The notes: generated from the letters alone by a model not told the origin. A DNA stretch of 64,000 nt from Anseranas semipalmata (GCA_013399115.1 VXAA01005247.1:360281-424280), one strand, 5' to 3'. Counted from the stretch's first letter, positions 26,501-39,599 are shown. Program-made: numbers and translations.

Positions 26501-28100
26501 GGGCCTTTTGAGGTGGGTCTGCAGCATGGCCTCTTTAGGGCAACAAAGTTTTGGGGCGCTGTGTTTTCTGAAAGAGAGAGACCTGTAGGCTAAAAGCAAA
26601 GTTTGCTGGGAAAATGATAGCAGGCCTTCATAACTTTAGGAAATTAAATTATTTTTATAACTTTAATAACAGGATTTCTAGAACATATTTACTTACCTCA
26701 TTGTATCTGCTACCTCAGAAGATGGATCTGGTGTATCTCTTGGCTGTTGCACTCGTTTTAGAGCACTGGATTTCCAGCTTTCAGGACACCAGCCCAGTTC
26801 TCGGGGAGACAAGATGTTGGCTGTCACAAGACAAACTTGCCAGTGAGATTAATTTACTTACTTGGAAGTGGAAATGTTATTTTAATAACGCAGCCAGCAC
26901 GGGAATGGAGGTGTTGGCCTGAGCAGGGGCTGCAGCAGCATCCTGTGCTCCTCTCTCTGCTGCGAGGTGTGCTTGGGGCAGAGGCCAGGCGACTGACCCT
27001 GGGAGGGAAAGGACTGTGGGAGCAAGGGCTGTTTTCTGCCTTCCCTTGGAAAACCCTGATAGGCCTCAGTCTTGATATTTGTATTTATCCAGAGCATGGG
27101 AGTGATGCTGTTTTAGTACCAGAGTTTTTAACGGGTTGATGACTTCTTACCATCTGCAGAGCCACTGACAGCTCGAGCTGAAAACTAGAGCACTAAGTCC
27201 ACTGGCAGGCAGCAAGGCTCTCCTCCGCCTTTTGGGGACAAGATGTTCCATTTGTCAGAAGAAAGCAACAGCCTGAAACTTTCACACACTATCAGTTCAG
27301 TATGTGAGGGGCACTTCTTTCGGAAGTGAGGAGTGCTCATAATTAAAGATTAATTTACTAGCACTAAAATCAAAGCTTTCCCCAAAGTCTACTGTCAACA
27401 GACATGCCCCCTTTCAGTGACACTTGCATTTCTAATTGGGACTGCTTATTATCAGAAAGTCTCTGCAGCTGAAATTCAATTTTATGTATTTGCTGGTTGT
27501 CCTGTTAAACCAATACTCTGCAACTGATGTCTTGCTTGCAATGTGTGTGTGCCTGTGAGTGGGCACAATTTCACCTTCCAGGTCGGCAGGAGCATATGCA
27601 TGCAAGGGAAACCTCTAAGTGCATCAAGAAGATGGCTTGTTCATGAGAAATGTGGAAAAGGTCAGTCTGTATAAAGCCAGATGTGTAGAGCAGCAAGAGC
27701 AGAAATGGAGAAGACCTAGTAACTGCTTTTGTACTGCAGTTAATGTTTTCTGCATTCTCTCAAACTATGATATTTCTACTTTGGAAGATAATTTAAGACT
27801 CCTGCAAATCTTAACAGAGATAGGAATCATTTTCCTTCTCTAATTTACTGATTGATTTTTTTCTTCTTTGTCCTTGAAGAACTGAAATTAAGAAATCCCT
27901 TCAATGAGTTATAGCATACCTTTTAGTCCCCTGGTCATCAGAAATTGGAAGTGGGCTGCTGTGGCATGGCACTCCTCATCCCCCTAAGTCCTGCTTTAGT
28001 GCAGAGATCAAAACCCCAGTGGGCAAAGTCCTGTACACATACTGTGAGAGATACAGAGCCTGCCAGGAGAGCTTACTGCTGCAATAGGCAGGAGAGAAAG
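23551..28100. other. Intergenic; no gene seen, one GC-rich patch
   Basis: This is mostly unique sequence. At about 25060-25450 there is a GC-richer, modestly CpG-enriched patch where frames stay open for about 129 codons on both strands. The products resemble nothing known, and open frames on both strands are typical of GC-rich non-coding DNA. A single undetermined base at 23656 lies in a T run. Confidence 0.55.
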
Positions 28101-28103
28101 GAA

Positions 28104-28245
28104 ATATTATTATTCCTCCTTAACAGATGGGAAACCAAGGCACGGAGAGTTGAAGAGGCTTGCCAAAAGTCAGACAGAAACCTGAAAACAGCCAGGAACT
28201 GAATCCAGGTCTGCTGAGACTCAGGCCAGTGCCTTAATCATTTGT
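28104..28245 (+). repeat. MIR-type CORE-SINE remnant
   Basis: The sequence follows the MIR consensus in order. It has tattattattcctccttaac, then a match to the ACAGATGAGGAAACTGAGGCACAGAGAG core with a few changes. Next come GGCTTGCCAAAAGTCAGACAG (MIR: ACTTGCCCAAGGTCACACAG) and GGAACTGAATCCAGGTCTGCTGA, ending GCCAGTGCCTTAATCATTTG. I compare with the consensus from memory. MIR elements spread before the amniote radiation and survive as scattered fossils in birds and reptiles. The element is well preserved for its age. Confidence 0.8.
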
Positions 28246-31200
28246 CTCTTCATAGATTTTATTTCTGCAGTTAATTGAGTTATTCACTAGGACAGGCTAT
28301 GAAACTTTTGCCTCTAGCTATAGCACTGGTGCTCCTACATCCTTTTCTACCTGACCAGTAATTCCTTTCCATTTCCCCCATACGTGTGGAGCAGACTCCC
28401 TCGTCCTTCTGCTGCTTAGGAAGGTGCTCTGCAAAGCTCTTCTAGCACTTGTGTACATCATCCCTGACCTTCCCAACAAATAATTCCCCTTGTTCTTTTC
28501 TAACCTCAATCCAATTTGCTCACGGCCTTGTGCTAATTAATGTCTAGTGCTGAAACCACTGTAGATGTCTGCCGAGCCTTCATGTGGCTGCTGTGAATGA
28601 CTCTCAAATTGAGATACTCAGTCCCCTGGGAAGGAAGAATCTGTGGGTACCACCACAGTCTCACCCTGTGTGCATCCCAGCCCAGTCTGTCCCAGCCTGG
28701 CCACAGGCCCCCGCATGCTGCTCTGTGCTGGAGAAGTTCATGGAGTAAGCAAAGAGCTTATGCAAATCCTCTGCTATCCGTCACGAAATGGAGTTCTTCA
28801 TACTTCAGAAATGATGGGAGAAACAATCTATCGATATTCTGTAATGAGCGCAAATGCCCTTTATAAATTGTTTCCCTTTTATTGACTCTAAAGCAAATGT
28901 AGCCGTGAATGCTGTACATTAATACATTTTATACCTTCTAATGGTTTGATGGCCTCATATATCCAGTAACGCTGAGAATAATCATTAGATTGTAAGGAGT
29001 GCAAAATATGTTTTATCACTTGAAAATGGAATTCCTTCTTGAAAGGTAAAACCAGTGGTAGATCATTGATTTGAAAGGTCAGGGTTAAAAAGCTTATTAA
29101 CGACTGGGTTAAGCTCTAGTAAAATTCTTTGTTTTACTCAGCTGTATGAAGCATTTAGCTAAGTGAGACTCTTCATTAGGACATTAGTGCTTTTATACTA
29201 GCTGTGTAAGGTAAAAATCGGTAATTTCCAGCTTATGTTCAGGAAAATGCATTCCAAGTAGCACCGACTACTCCAAATAACACCGGGTGAAACGTGGCCA
29301 TGGGCATGACAGAGAATGACGGCTGCCAAGTCCATAATCCCTGCCTCTCCCCGTCCTCTGCTGGGCCCCTGAGCAAGCATTGACCAGGCAGATATATCAC
29401 CTAGTGCAGGAGACCGCTTGGTAGAAATACTGGCTTGGGTCCCAGAAGCCATATAGTTATGTCAGGATGCCACAGGGCTGAGTTAATTAGCCCCAACTCC
29501 CTACAGGGCTTTAGATTAGCTAAAGTACCGGGTTCGTGGGGATGCAATGCTTCCTGCCTCCCAGCCAGGGAGTTTCTGTGGGAGGAATATATGTGTGTCC
29601 CTCTCAACAGATCCCAAGCAGACACATGAGTCACAGCACGTCGAGAAAGGCTCTGTGACTTGGGGATGCCAATGGTACCAACACAAGAGCCCCAGCACTG
29701 CCTTACATCCATCCCAGCCACCACGGGAGCAGATGGCCCAGAAGCAAGGCAGGAGTGGGGCCATTGCATGAGGTGTTGCTTGCTGGGAATGATGGGAGCT
29801 GCTTGAAGTCATGTGAAATTTGGGGTAGGGACAACTTGTTCCAGCTGGAAGAGCAACTGCTTGCTGTCTTTTGAGGCCTGCTGTGCTGGTGGACCTGGAA
29901 AAAGGAGTAAATTTAGGAATTACTTCGTGAAAGTGCAAACTATCTCAAGGCATCATGTTATCAACGCAAACATTGACATGAGTGTTCAAACCATTTAAAA
30001 GTAAGAAATGTGCTTACCCAGCAGCACACTGTGCTGACCCTGATGACTGACATAAAAAAGAGCAGAAATCATTTGAAATTGTTGTTTGTGAGGGGGTTTC
30101 TTTCTTTCTCAGCTGTTGTCTCCGCGCATGGCCTAATTCCAACACAAGTCCTGGGCTTGTGGAGCTTGTGCACCAGGGCACAGCAGCACCCAAGTGACGA
30201 GTTACACTAGAGAATTACTGGGAAATTACTTTCTTCCTCATCCCAACTCACCCTATTCTCCCCTTTTCTCATCTTTGTACATCACAGGGGTGAAAGGGGA
30301 GGAATGGGTCTGGAACCTTCCCAAGCTTTTTGTTTAATTGGGAAGATGCACAGTGGGATGAGCCTGTCTTCCCAGAAGTTGCTCATGCTACTGGGAGTGC
30401 ACGGCTGACGTGCAGGCTGCTGAGGGAGAGGGGCTTTGCTGGGTGTCTGGATGAACGTGAAGAGGAGACGTGAGGCCAGCCCCGGCACTCTGCTCTTCAC
30501 TGTTGCATTGCTTTAGTGCAGTCCCAAGTGCACGTGCCTGGACGTGATGTTGTAGCACAGAAAGGAGGGACCAGCCTCCTAAATTTAGTGCTGCTGTAAA
30601 CAAGAGCAGATATTTTAATCCTGCACCATCAAGCAACTGCTGGTAAAGATGAGACAATGTCAGAAGTGATGTAAAATAATTTCAGATGGCTTAGCTTTAT
30701 TATTTTGCTAGTATAAGTAATTATTGTTCTGTTAATGAAATGCATTGCAGAAGAAGTAAAACTGCTTCTCCATCAACCTGGCAAGCTGCTGTGTGGCAGG
30801 AAAGGCAGTGCTGTCACCGTGTTCCTGAGGTTGCAAACTTGAATACCAGGGGAATAACCAGCCATGGTCACACAGGCACTGCTGTGTGCTGGCCGTCACC
30901 TCGGAGCACTTTCCTCTGTGTGACATTGAAAGCCTCTCCCCTTCCTCAGTCCCTCTGTGCTCGGTTGTGTGCTAGCTTTTTTAAACTTTATTTATTTTTA
31001 GCTCTTAGAAAAATGCACGCTGTTTTCAAAAGGTTCCTTAATGTTTGTCCACAGCATCTGCTACCTGTTGCTAACAAAAAAGAGGACCTAAAACTCTGTC
31101 ATGTTGTATTAAGAAGTCTTTTTAATGTTTTTAATGGAACAAAATAACAATACAGAATATAATACCCATAGCATGTGCTTGGTGCGGTATAATTGCTCTG

Positions 31201-31830
31201 GGATACTCAACCCCTTTCATATGAAGCAGCCATACCAACCCAACCATTGGAACCCAACCATTTAATATTTTACAGCGAAATTAAATCACAGATTAAAACA
31301 GATGGTTTGAACATTTCATTGCAAGTCGTGGCGCTTATTTGCTGACCATTGGCTGGTATATGTAAACATATAAAAAGCAAAAGAGCCCTTGGATACAAAC
31401 CATACTCTCTCTTAGCTTTTCATTCATGGTTACAGTGTGGTTATGAATGTTATGGATCCAGACAGAGTCTTTAAAGGTGCTGAATTCAATTTACTTTTAC
31501 CGATGAAAGGAAGAGGTCATGGAAAGTGCAGAATGGGTAGGAAGAATACAGGGGTTTCGTTACCTGTCCTGCCAATGCATTTCAGCTCACAGCTTGGTGT
31601 GAATCCTCTGCTCCACACAGGAGCTCAGCACCAGCATCCCCGATGCTGCTGGCTCTCACCCACAGCTGCCTTGGGAGCTTCGTCTGTTGGTGGTGGCTTG
31701 CGGCTGCAGAGAGGGTGCTGTGCTCCATGGCGGTGGCTCCACTGCTGGCTTTGGGTGCCTCTGGCTCGGCTGCTGAGCTTGAAAACCCTTTGAAGAGGCT
31801 TAAGTTGTAGATAGCTGGTGCTTCTCCACG
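28246..31830. other. Intergenic; no gene seen
   Basis: This is unique sequence with moderately GC-rich parts (28600-28750, 29280-29780, 30360-30560). Frames of 120-140 codons near 29401-29938 occur on the minus strand but resemble no family, have no conserved motif and overlap open frames on the plus strand, so I treat them as chance. Confidence 0.55.
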
Positions 31831-31932
31831 CCTCTGTTTGCTTACCTGGCCATAGGGAGTAGTACCTATTGCACTCAGAGGCAGAGAGGTTTAATTAAAT
31901 GTTTGCAAAGTACCTTGAGGTCACTGGATAAA
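31831..31932 (-). repeat. MIR/CORE-SINE-like remnant (minus orientation)
   Basis: The sequence CCTCTGTTTGCTTACCTGGCC, then GGGAGTAGTACCTA, then GGTTTAATTAAATGTTTGCAAAGTACCTTGAGGTC resembles the reverse complement of MIR-like SINEs (CCTCAGTTTCCCCATCTG, then GGGATAATAGTACCTACCTC, then GATTAAATG, then AAAGCGCTTTGAG). Divergence is strong, and the tail is closer to reptile or turtle SINEs than to mammalian MIR as I remember them. Confidence 0.45.
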
Positions 31933-32004
31933 AAAAACGCTGCTTAACTGCAAAAAGCGTGAACATCTGGAGCAAGGAAGAAGACTGCTGTTGAGCAGTA
32001 CCAT

Positions 32005-32172
32005 TCAGGTGTGCACGCTTCAGTAAACCGAAGGGGCAGAGCAAAGCCCGGCCTCCCGCTGTGCCCAGGCGGGGAGGCGCAGAGCTGTCTGCGTGGAGGG
32101 GACAAGCCGGCCGCTCGCACGGTGTGATGGAGAGGGCAGCGCCATCGGCCCGTCAGCAAGCTGTCCTCGCTG
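32005..32172. promoter_or_regulatory. Short CpG-dense patch
   Basis: By hand count there are about 15 CpG in roughly 165 bases, including GGCCTCCCGC and GCCGGCCGCTCGCACGG, in surroundings with almost no CpG. It is too short for a classical CpG island, but its density suggests unmethylated DNA such as a small promoter or an enhancer. No transcript start is recognisable. Confidence 0.35.
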
Positions 32173-34284
32173 AGTGAGTTAACTCTGCCTTAAGTGGAAT
32201 TAAGTACAACCCTCACAATTACAGCAAGTATTTCCCCATGTTGCTGATGTACCAGCTGCACCCAACAACGTTGCCCCAGGTGTTTCATTTTTCAGATATT
32301 GTCAAACAAACAGAATTCTACTCTAAAAATAATTATGAACAAATCTATAAATTCATTTAGCTTTGGCAGCACTGAAATGAATAGATGTTTCTTAAAAGTG
32401 TAACTGCTGTGGCTTCAGACATTTCCTATGCCAGTTAGTGCTGGGTTAGGGACTTCGGGGACACGTAACAGGCAGTACAGCAAGCCAAGGTTATTCCACT
32501 TTACCTCTGCTTCACGATGCAGTAACACCACGAAGCCATATTAGCACCCAGGGAGAACACAGTGCCTGCGTTACCGCCTCGCGTATGGATTAAGAAAGAG
32601 AACATTTCCCCTTCGCTGCTGGTGTGTCCAGCAATCCCAGTCAGCAGCTCTGTCCCCAGGAGTCGTGTCTGAATGGGCCTGCGCTCCTGGAGCCCAAAGA
32701 ACTGGAAAATAAAGTTAGGTTTTCATAGCTATTGGGAAAAAAAATCTAAAGCTATGGTGCTAAGAGTCTTGTTAAGCTCTTGCTGAGCTGCAAGGAAATG
32801 GAGAGAAAGTTCTGGGAATGGATATGCTCAGCAAAGCAAACACATAGAAACCATCGTTAAAGGCAGCCCTCCCCTCTCCGTTCGGTGGCAGAGCTTCCAG
32901 TGATTTTTATGGAGCTAAGGTTGGACCAGCTGTCCCTGCTGCTGGGTAACATCTCCGTTTCTAGACTGGTATGCCTCTGGGCTTGCTGGGAGCCCAGGTT
33001 ACAGCAGTGCGAGCTGCTGCACAGTTGCAGATTTAGTCCATAGTACTGCAGGCCCCTTAGAAATAACATGTATTAATGATACAGGCTAGTACAGGGCCTC
33101 ATTTTCCACACTGGGGCTCAAATCTTGAAACAACAATGTGCAAAGACACGTTCACAGGTGTCCACATCTGCTTCACAATTTAAACCTTAAACCCTGTTCC
33201 TACAAGGGCTTTAAGAAAATGAGCATCCAAAGAGGAAAGTGCAGGGGAAGGCATTAGACAGAGTGAATCACCTCTCTGTGACGCTGTTCTTTTAGGATCA
33301 CAGCTACATCTTCAGACACATAATCCTTGATCATTGTGCGTTAGAGCTATCCTGCAGAAGAGTTTGCTCATATAATAGCATATTGTTGACAACAAACTAG
33401 AAGAGATATTTAAAAAAAAATCTTACAATGCATGCTTAAAAGTGTTAAAAAAAAAAAAGAACTGTATTTTAAAAATCAGTATTTATCAATAGTCCTGGCT
33501 ATAACTGAGGATTCACAGCATGGATGCTGAAAGAATGGAGACAGCATTGTAATGAAAAAAGCGTCTCCATCATCAACAATACAATACTTACTGTGACCTA
33601 AGGTCAGGTTTGTACAGTTACACCAGATGTTAGATTTCAGCCGGCCTTTGAAATGAAGGAACACAATGGTTACTATTCCTGTAGTGTTGTGGATTTCATT
33701 AAACAACAGGTTTATCTTTCAGCTTTAAAATGTAGAGCAAGATTAGAATATTCTAACATTTAGGTTACAGAAAGAGCTGGTAAGCATAATGTAAAGTAGA
33801 GCTGGTGCTATAAAAAATACTGTTTTGAATGCAACAGCCAGCTCTGTCTGGTGGCAAAATTCAGAGCCAGTAATGCAAAGGGTGCAAGAAGCACACACAA
33901 GATAGCTGTAAAGGTGTAGGTGTTTCTAAAGCAGCCCCGGAGAGGGTGTGCTGGCCCCAGGGGGTCGTGCTGCCCCACGGCACTGGGGGGAGCAGGCATG
34001 GGTTTGAACAGGGCTCGCCTCTCTCTGTGCCACAGCTTTTTTCCTCTTCTCCCTTCTCAAACGATAACAGAGGAGTGGGGCCATCATTAGAGGAGCCTAG
34101 CCTAGAAGGTGCTTGCAATTGCTGAGGATTTCCTTTGTGACCCCCTCTGAACTTGGCTGCTACAGCCCTGGCTGCTCCCCTCACCTCGGAGCTCAGCCTG
34201 TTTCTCCACACAGGAGACATTCCCTTGCAGCACTTGCCCCTATTTTGCCTTATTTGTTTCATTTAAGCTCTCTTAGCAGTAACT

Positions 34285-34432
34285 GTGTTTATATACACAC
34301 ACACACAATTTGTATATTTGTATATTTACGTATAATATATAATTTAGATATTTATTATATATATTATATAGTATATGTTATGTTTTGTTATATATTATAT
34401 ATGTGTTTTTATATATATGTATATACACATAA
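34285..34432. repeat. AT-rich microsatellite block
   Basis: This is about 148 bases of TA/TATA, CA and TTAT motifs: a short (CA)n start, then degenerate (TATA)n. It is probably an old AT microsatellite. Confidence 0.9.
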
Positions 34433-34997
34433 CCTTAAAAAATGAATGCCACTAAAAATTATATTCTCATTTATTAATAATAATCAGGAATATTTAATTC
34501 TCAGGCTGAATAGAAGAGGCAAAAGACAGACTTGTGGTAGTTACGAAGAAACCTTTCATTTATCCTGTCCTCTGTTTTCTTCATCTCACAACTTTATAGT
34601 TTTTTTCTGTAAACAGTTCCTGTTTTGGACAAAGCAGGTAAGGCAGACGAGCAAGGTACATGTCCTGAATTATTTCATTAAAAATTAAAGCTTTATAAAA
34701 GTGTACACATTTCATTAACTTCGCACTGCACGCTTTGCAAATATTCTAAGGGATGCTAATCTCCTGGCTTTAATTAGATTGAAGGTCTCTTGCAAATGCT
34801 ATCATTTTAATATAAAGTGAGTGATCTTTTAAGCTTTGTGAATTAGAAAACAGGAACTCCCATTTTAGATCAACAGTTACACACTGAAACAAAAGAGTTT
34901 TGGATTCTTGCAAAAAGTTGAGGTTTTTCCACTACATAATGTGCACATTCAAAAGCCAGGCAGTACAAATATTCTTCACTTCCATCCAGGAACATGT

Positions 34998-35032
34998 TGC
35001 ATACGCGCATGTACACATGCACATGCACACAC
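34998..35032. other. 35-bp perfect alternating purine-pyrimidine run (Z-DNA candidate)
   Basis: Every base from 34998 to 35032 alternates pyrimidine and purine, from tgcatacgcgcatg to gcacacac. It includes CGCG and many CA/TG steps. Such runs favour the left-handed Z form under supercoiling. Unlike a plain (CA)n tract it is of mixed composition. Confidence 0.55.
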
Positions 35033-35710
35033 TGATGACCAATACTTCATTTACACTGTGCACAGCACGCTTCCATCCTAATCTTAATTCCACCCCAGTG
35101 GTTACACATCAGGGTGGCACGTGAGCCCCATCTTTCTTGCTCTGATGACTTTCTGTGTGACCTTCTGTGCGAGTCAAATTGCAGCAAAAATTGCCCAGAG
35201 TAGCCCAAAGACAGGGAGTTGTGGAGGGGAGAGGAGCAGGGCAAAGCCTGGAGCTGGATGTCCTCCAGCTCGGGCACCACGGGGTGGCAGTGGCACTTAC
35301 GGGAGGGGAGCCATGTGGGGTATTCCAGCCATCCCTGTCCAGTACCAAATGCCTCTTCCTCGCCAAGGACTGCACTGAGCTCCTTTAAATCTGCAGTTGT
35401 TTTCTGCCCCTGTTCTCCTGCTATTATCCCCTGCTAGGAGGCGAATTTTTATATTCCTGACCAAGATCCAATCTTCTTTCCCTTATCAAACATAATAGAA
35501 AATGCTGTAGTTACAGAATAACAAACTCACCTCCTGGATAAGTGTCAATCTATTTTTAAGTGTGGGATCAGCTCCAGAGCTGCCCGTGATAACATATCAC
35601 TTCATGCCAACGTGGTGCCCCTTCATTTCTTGTTTGATTCACCGCCAGCCCTGTGCGAGCTGCAAGCATGCAGACGTTGCCTTGAGCGTCGCCCCCTTTT
35701 CCTCTTCCAG

Positions 35711-36039
35711 CTGGTTCCCCCCCCGTGCGAAGGGCCTGATCCTGCCCGCCCTGGCATGGAAGTGAGCTGGGGCGACGTGAACCAGGTCAGAGCTGCCCCT
35801 GCTCGAACCGGGGGTCCCACACCGCATGCACCACTTCTCTCCAAAGCACAGGTGAGGCTTGTGCTGCGTTGCTCACATCTGCTGTGTGCAGTCCGGTTTC
35901 TCGCACCTCCTTGGAAGAAGCCCCTGCAGCCATGGGGACTGCTTGTATCCCAAAGCACGACGGCACCAGCAGGCACAGCCGGACTACTTCGTCCTGTGCC
36001 AGCTGTGCCGCTCACAAAGTGGGGAGCTGACGCACCGGG
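35711..36039 (+). other. Candidate unannotated exon in GC-rich patch
   Basis: The acceptor ttttcctcttccag|CTGG at 35710/35711 and the donor CACCGGG|gtgagt at 36039/36040 both match consensus strongly and enclose 329 nt. A plus-strand frame is open from 35612 to 36043, through the whole segment, but a minus-strand frame is also open (35623-36015). The translation is Pro/Ala-rich and resembles no family I know. The patch is CpG-enriched. It could be an exon of a long non-coding RNA or of a lineage-specific gene, or chance in GC-rich DNA. Confidence 0.25.
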
Positions 36040-39000
36040 GTGAGTTTTATTTCTCTTTCAGCACATCACCTGGATACCAATTTTTTACTAATCACATGAA
36101 CAATTGTGTTCTTTAGCCTAACTGCAGCAGTATCTCCAATTTAGGTACTTGGATACTCCTGGGTTTATGTGCTAAGTGTTTCTTAGCATTTCTTAGTTTC
36201 ACAGCTCTATTCAGTTAACTTTCCTTCAACTACATTCATATAAGTTTAGAAATTGCTTGTGTAGCAGTGAAGTTCAGCTTTGTGTATTTTGCTGTTGGAC
36301 TTCTGGACCCATAAGCTACTTTCAAACTCTCTCACTCTGTCTTTTGAGGCTCAGATTTTGGAGGCAGCAGTATAAAAATTCTTTATAGTCAGGCGCAGGG
36401 TAAGCTGCTTTATGGAATATGAGTGCAGAAAGGGACTTGTAAAAGCCCTCTTTTTTTTTGTACTTGTGGGGAAAAGATCTCCAAAACCATTGCTGGCATT
36501 AGATTCAATTTGAACAGCACTCAATTAAATAACGATTTTTTTTCAGTTGGTCATTCATGCTAATTTGGTGTACAGGCTCTTCAAAACTAAGAGGGCTAAG
36601 CTCCAAGTTTAAATTTAATTAATCAATAATTGTCATTTTTAAACAATCCTGATTTATACAAAATTGACCTCTAGAAAAAGAAACGACTCCATTAATATCT
36701 GTGCTTAGCTCTCTGCTGCAGCAGCTCTTTCCGCTGACAGTCTTTCTGGGCAAGTTTCCTTTAAGAGAACAAAATCCTCAACTTCATTTCTCCAGTTCCC
36801 TAATTTTGATTCAGAGCCACATCTTTGTTTAAAGGTTTATGTAGATAAACCTCAATTTTGTCAATCTCAATTTTGTATAAGAAGCAGGATCAACTTCTAA
36901 TTTCCAATGTTAAATCCTACGCTCTGCTTTCCGCTGCAATATTCTCAAGATGACTATTCCAGGTTAGATCCCATGCTGGGCTCAACATTTAGAATAAACT
37001 AAAGTAACAGTAACTTCATTTACTCATTAAGACCACGGGCTTGCTCTGAAACTGATACACAGTGAGCTCTCTGAGTTCAGGCTAACACAGACAACAATGG
37101 CACGGACAATAACAATGACATTTGGTACTGCCCAAAATACAAATCCACTGCTTTCCTATTGCTTAAGGGCACATGCAGTAATGCAAGTAAGCTTTTGTGA
37201 AAGTCAGTATACGAATGAGATATGAATGATCTTCCCACAGAGTGCTCAGCTGCTATCATAACGGCTTGCTGTTTTGAGCACCTAGTGAGAGGAAAGAAAT
37301 CATTGGCCAACATATTTTCTTTGGTACGGTATCTATCTTATGTATTCCTGATGCCACTGTAATATATGCTACCAAAACAGCATCAGCATCTTCGTACAGC
37401 GGTACTAGCACTGGGGCTGCTGTGGTGCCGGCATGCTGCCTCTTGTTTTCCTGCAAGTGCTGGCCCATGAGGGTGCAACTGGGGGTGAGAGCCTTGAGCT
37501 CTAGCTCCAGCTGTAGGAAACCTGCTTCCAGCTCCCATCTCTGCTGTACACAATCAGTAAAACACAAGCACTGCACTCTGCTTCCTAGCAGAGTACTGCT
37601 GGAAGACAAATATTAAAGCATGTGAGACATTCAGGTATTATTAAGATCACGAGAAGTGGTCATCCTGGGGTAAAGCTAAGGTCCACCTTGTCCAATTGCC
37701 TCTTGTTTTTGGTCCCTTGGAGAAGACAGGGTGCACATATGACTCTGCTTAGGCTATGCACCCACTCACAGCCAGCCAGAGCTAGCTCCCCTCTTACTAC
37801 ACCTCTCTCTTCTCTTGTAAGGTTGACCTAACAAACACTTTTGCTGTACGTGCTATGACAGGTGCTGTATTTGAACAAATTTTAATAGACAGCATATTAA
37901 CTCTGGCGGCTTCAGACCGCCGAGGTACGTGTGTGAGTCCGCATCTCCTGTATAAACACTCATGACTCTCATCTGCTTTGATCAGTATCATTCACCTCTG
38001 TGATCCTTGCTCTTTTCCAGCGTCGTGACAAATTTTTGGTTCCATGTCAACATAGATGTCTCATTGGCTATAATGGTGCTTGAGATGGGCCAGTTCATCT
38101 CAGTATCATATCCTGGCAGATCAAAAATGATCTGGGGGCATTGTGAATGCTTTCAAAATGTGTGTATTGAATCCTTTGCTGAACTCCAAATTTCTGAGCA
38201 TCTCATTGCCATGGATTTTTATGATCTGGAACGCATGGGTACGTTTCTGCTACCACTGAGCAGAATGGAATGGGACAAAGTTACAGAACACTCAGACTCT
38301 TTCCTCCTCACACTTTCACTTTAAAAACTCTTGTTTAACCATTGGGCTAGAAGGGAGGAAGGTTTCTGGCATTACTCAGACCAAGTTAATATAGTAGAAA
38401 ATTTGTATTATTCTTAAACAAGAAAAATTCCTAAGGAACAGGGCTGGCATTACACTTCTTACAACATCTCAGAATTTGAACCATATTCAATGGGACTGTT
38501 GGATATATAGCATTTGTGTTACTTTTTCCCTCCTTTTCTTCTTTATATGTATTTAAATATGTATTTGGGGACCAGATCCATAGCTTAGCTCCATCAACTT
38601 CAATAGCACCATTCTTATTTCCGTCAGATGAAGTTCTGCCTTTAGATTTCACAGGTTATAAGAAAATGCACTAGAAGAACCTTAGACTACAGAGTTTACT
38701 GATTCTTCAATGTTTTCAAACTCCTGTTGCTCCAGGCTATTACCTCAATCTACTTCTTTTTTCCTTAGTGACTGGTTTACATCTTAGATACTTAGAACAA
38801 AGAGCATTGGTGGGATATGCGTTTAAAGCAGCATGTCCTGGAAGTCATGCTTGTGCTTGTGTGATAGTTAGCATTCTGCTCTTTGGAAACAAAGACTATT
38901 TTGATCTGTTTCAACACTGCAAAGAGGTTTTACTTTCTTCTTTAGAGACAACTGTAACATGCAAATATTCTAGTGCTTAGAGAATATATAGAAGTGTGTG

Positions 39001-39599
39001 TCTATACACACGCAACATAATCATTAGGGTCATTTTCAAACCATATGCTCCAACTCATAAATAAAGTCTATTAACATTGAACTATTGATCAAAATCAGGG
39101 ATTCCAGCATCATCTCGTTCTCTGTAGGCTGCTACCTCCACCAAGGCTTATAAGTTAACATTTGATTTGGAATTAGCCCTTGTAATTACCTTTATATTAA
39201 TAGAATTATAAGGCAAATTTTCTTCTGGGTTTTATCTTCAAGTGATAAACTGAATTGTCACTTCAATCTTTTGCGCTTGCACAGAGATTTACTATATGTG
39301 AATCTCGAAGTAATTTTGAGATTGAAACTTGGTCAATTCTCAGGACAGAGCAAGAGCAAGAGAAAGATTTGTCTGTTCTCAGGTGTCTGTACCCCACAAA
39401 GATTTCCTTTCCCAAACCCTCATTGGTTGCTCTTATTAGCCCTTTCTGTAACCCAGCCCTTGCATTAACTACTTAGTGTGTACAGAAATGTTTATACCTC
39501 TTGGGTTTGAACCTCCTTTAGTTTCTGTTCATTTCTCTTTCTTGGAGCCTGTCCATTTGTTCCTGTATTTGACACTAGTTTTCTGACATCTCTTCTAGC

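Larger units (their letters stand above)
31933..35580. other. Intergenic; CpG patch, AT repeat and alternating purine-pyrimidine run
   Basis: Apart from the separately listed CpG patch, AT-rich microsatellite block and alternating R-Y run, this is unique sequence. No gene is recognisable. Confidence 0.55.
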
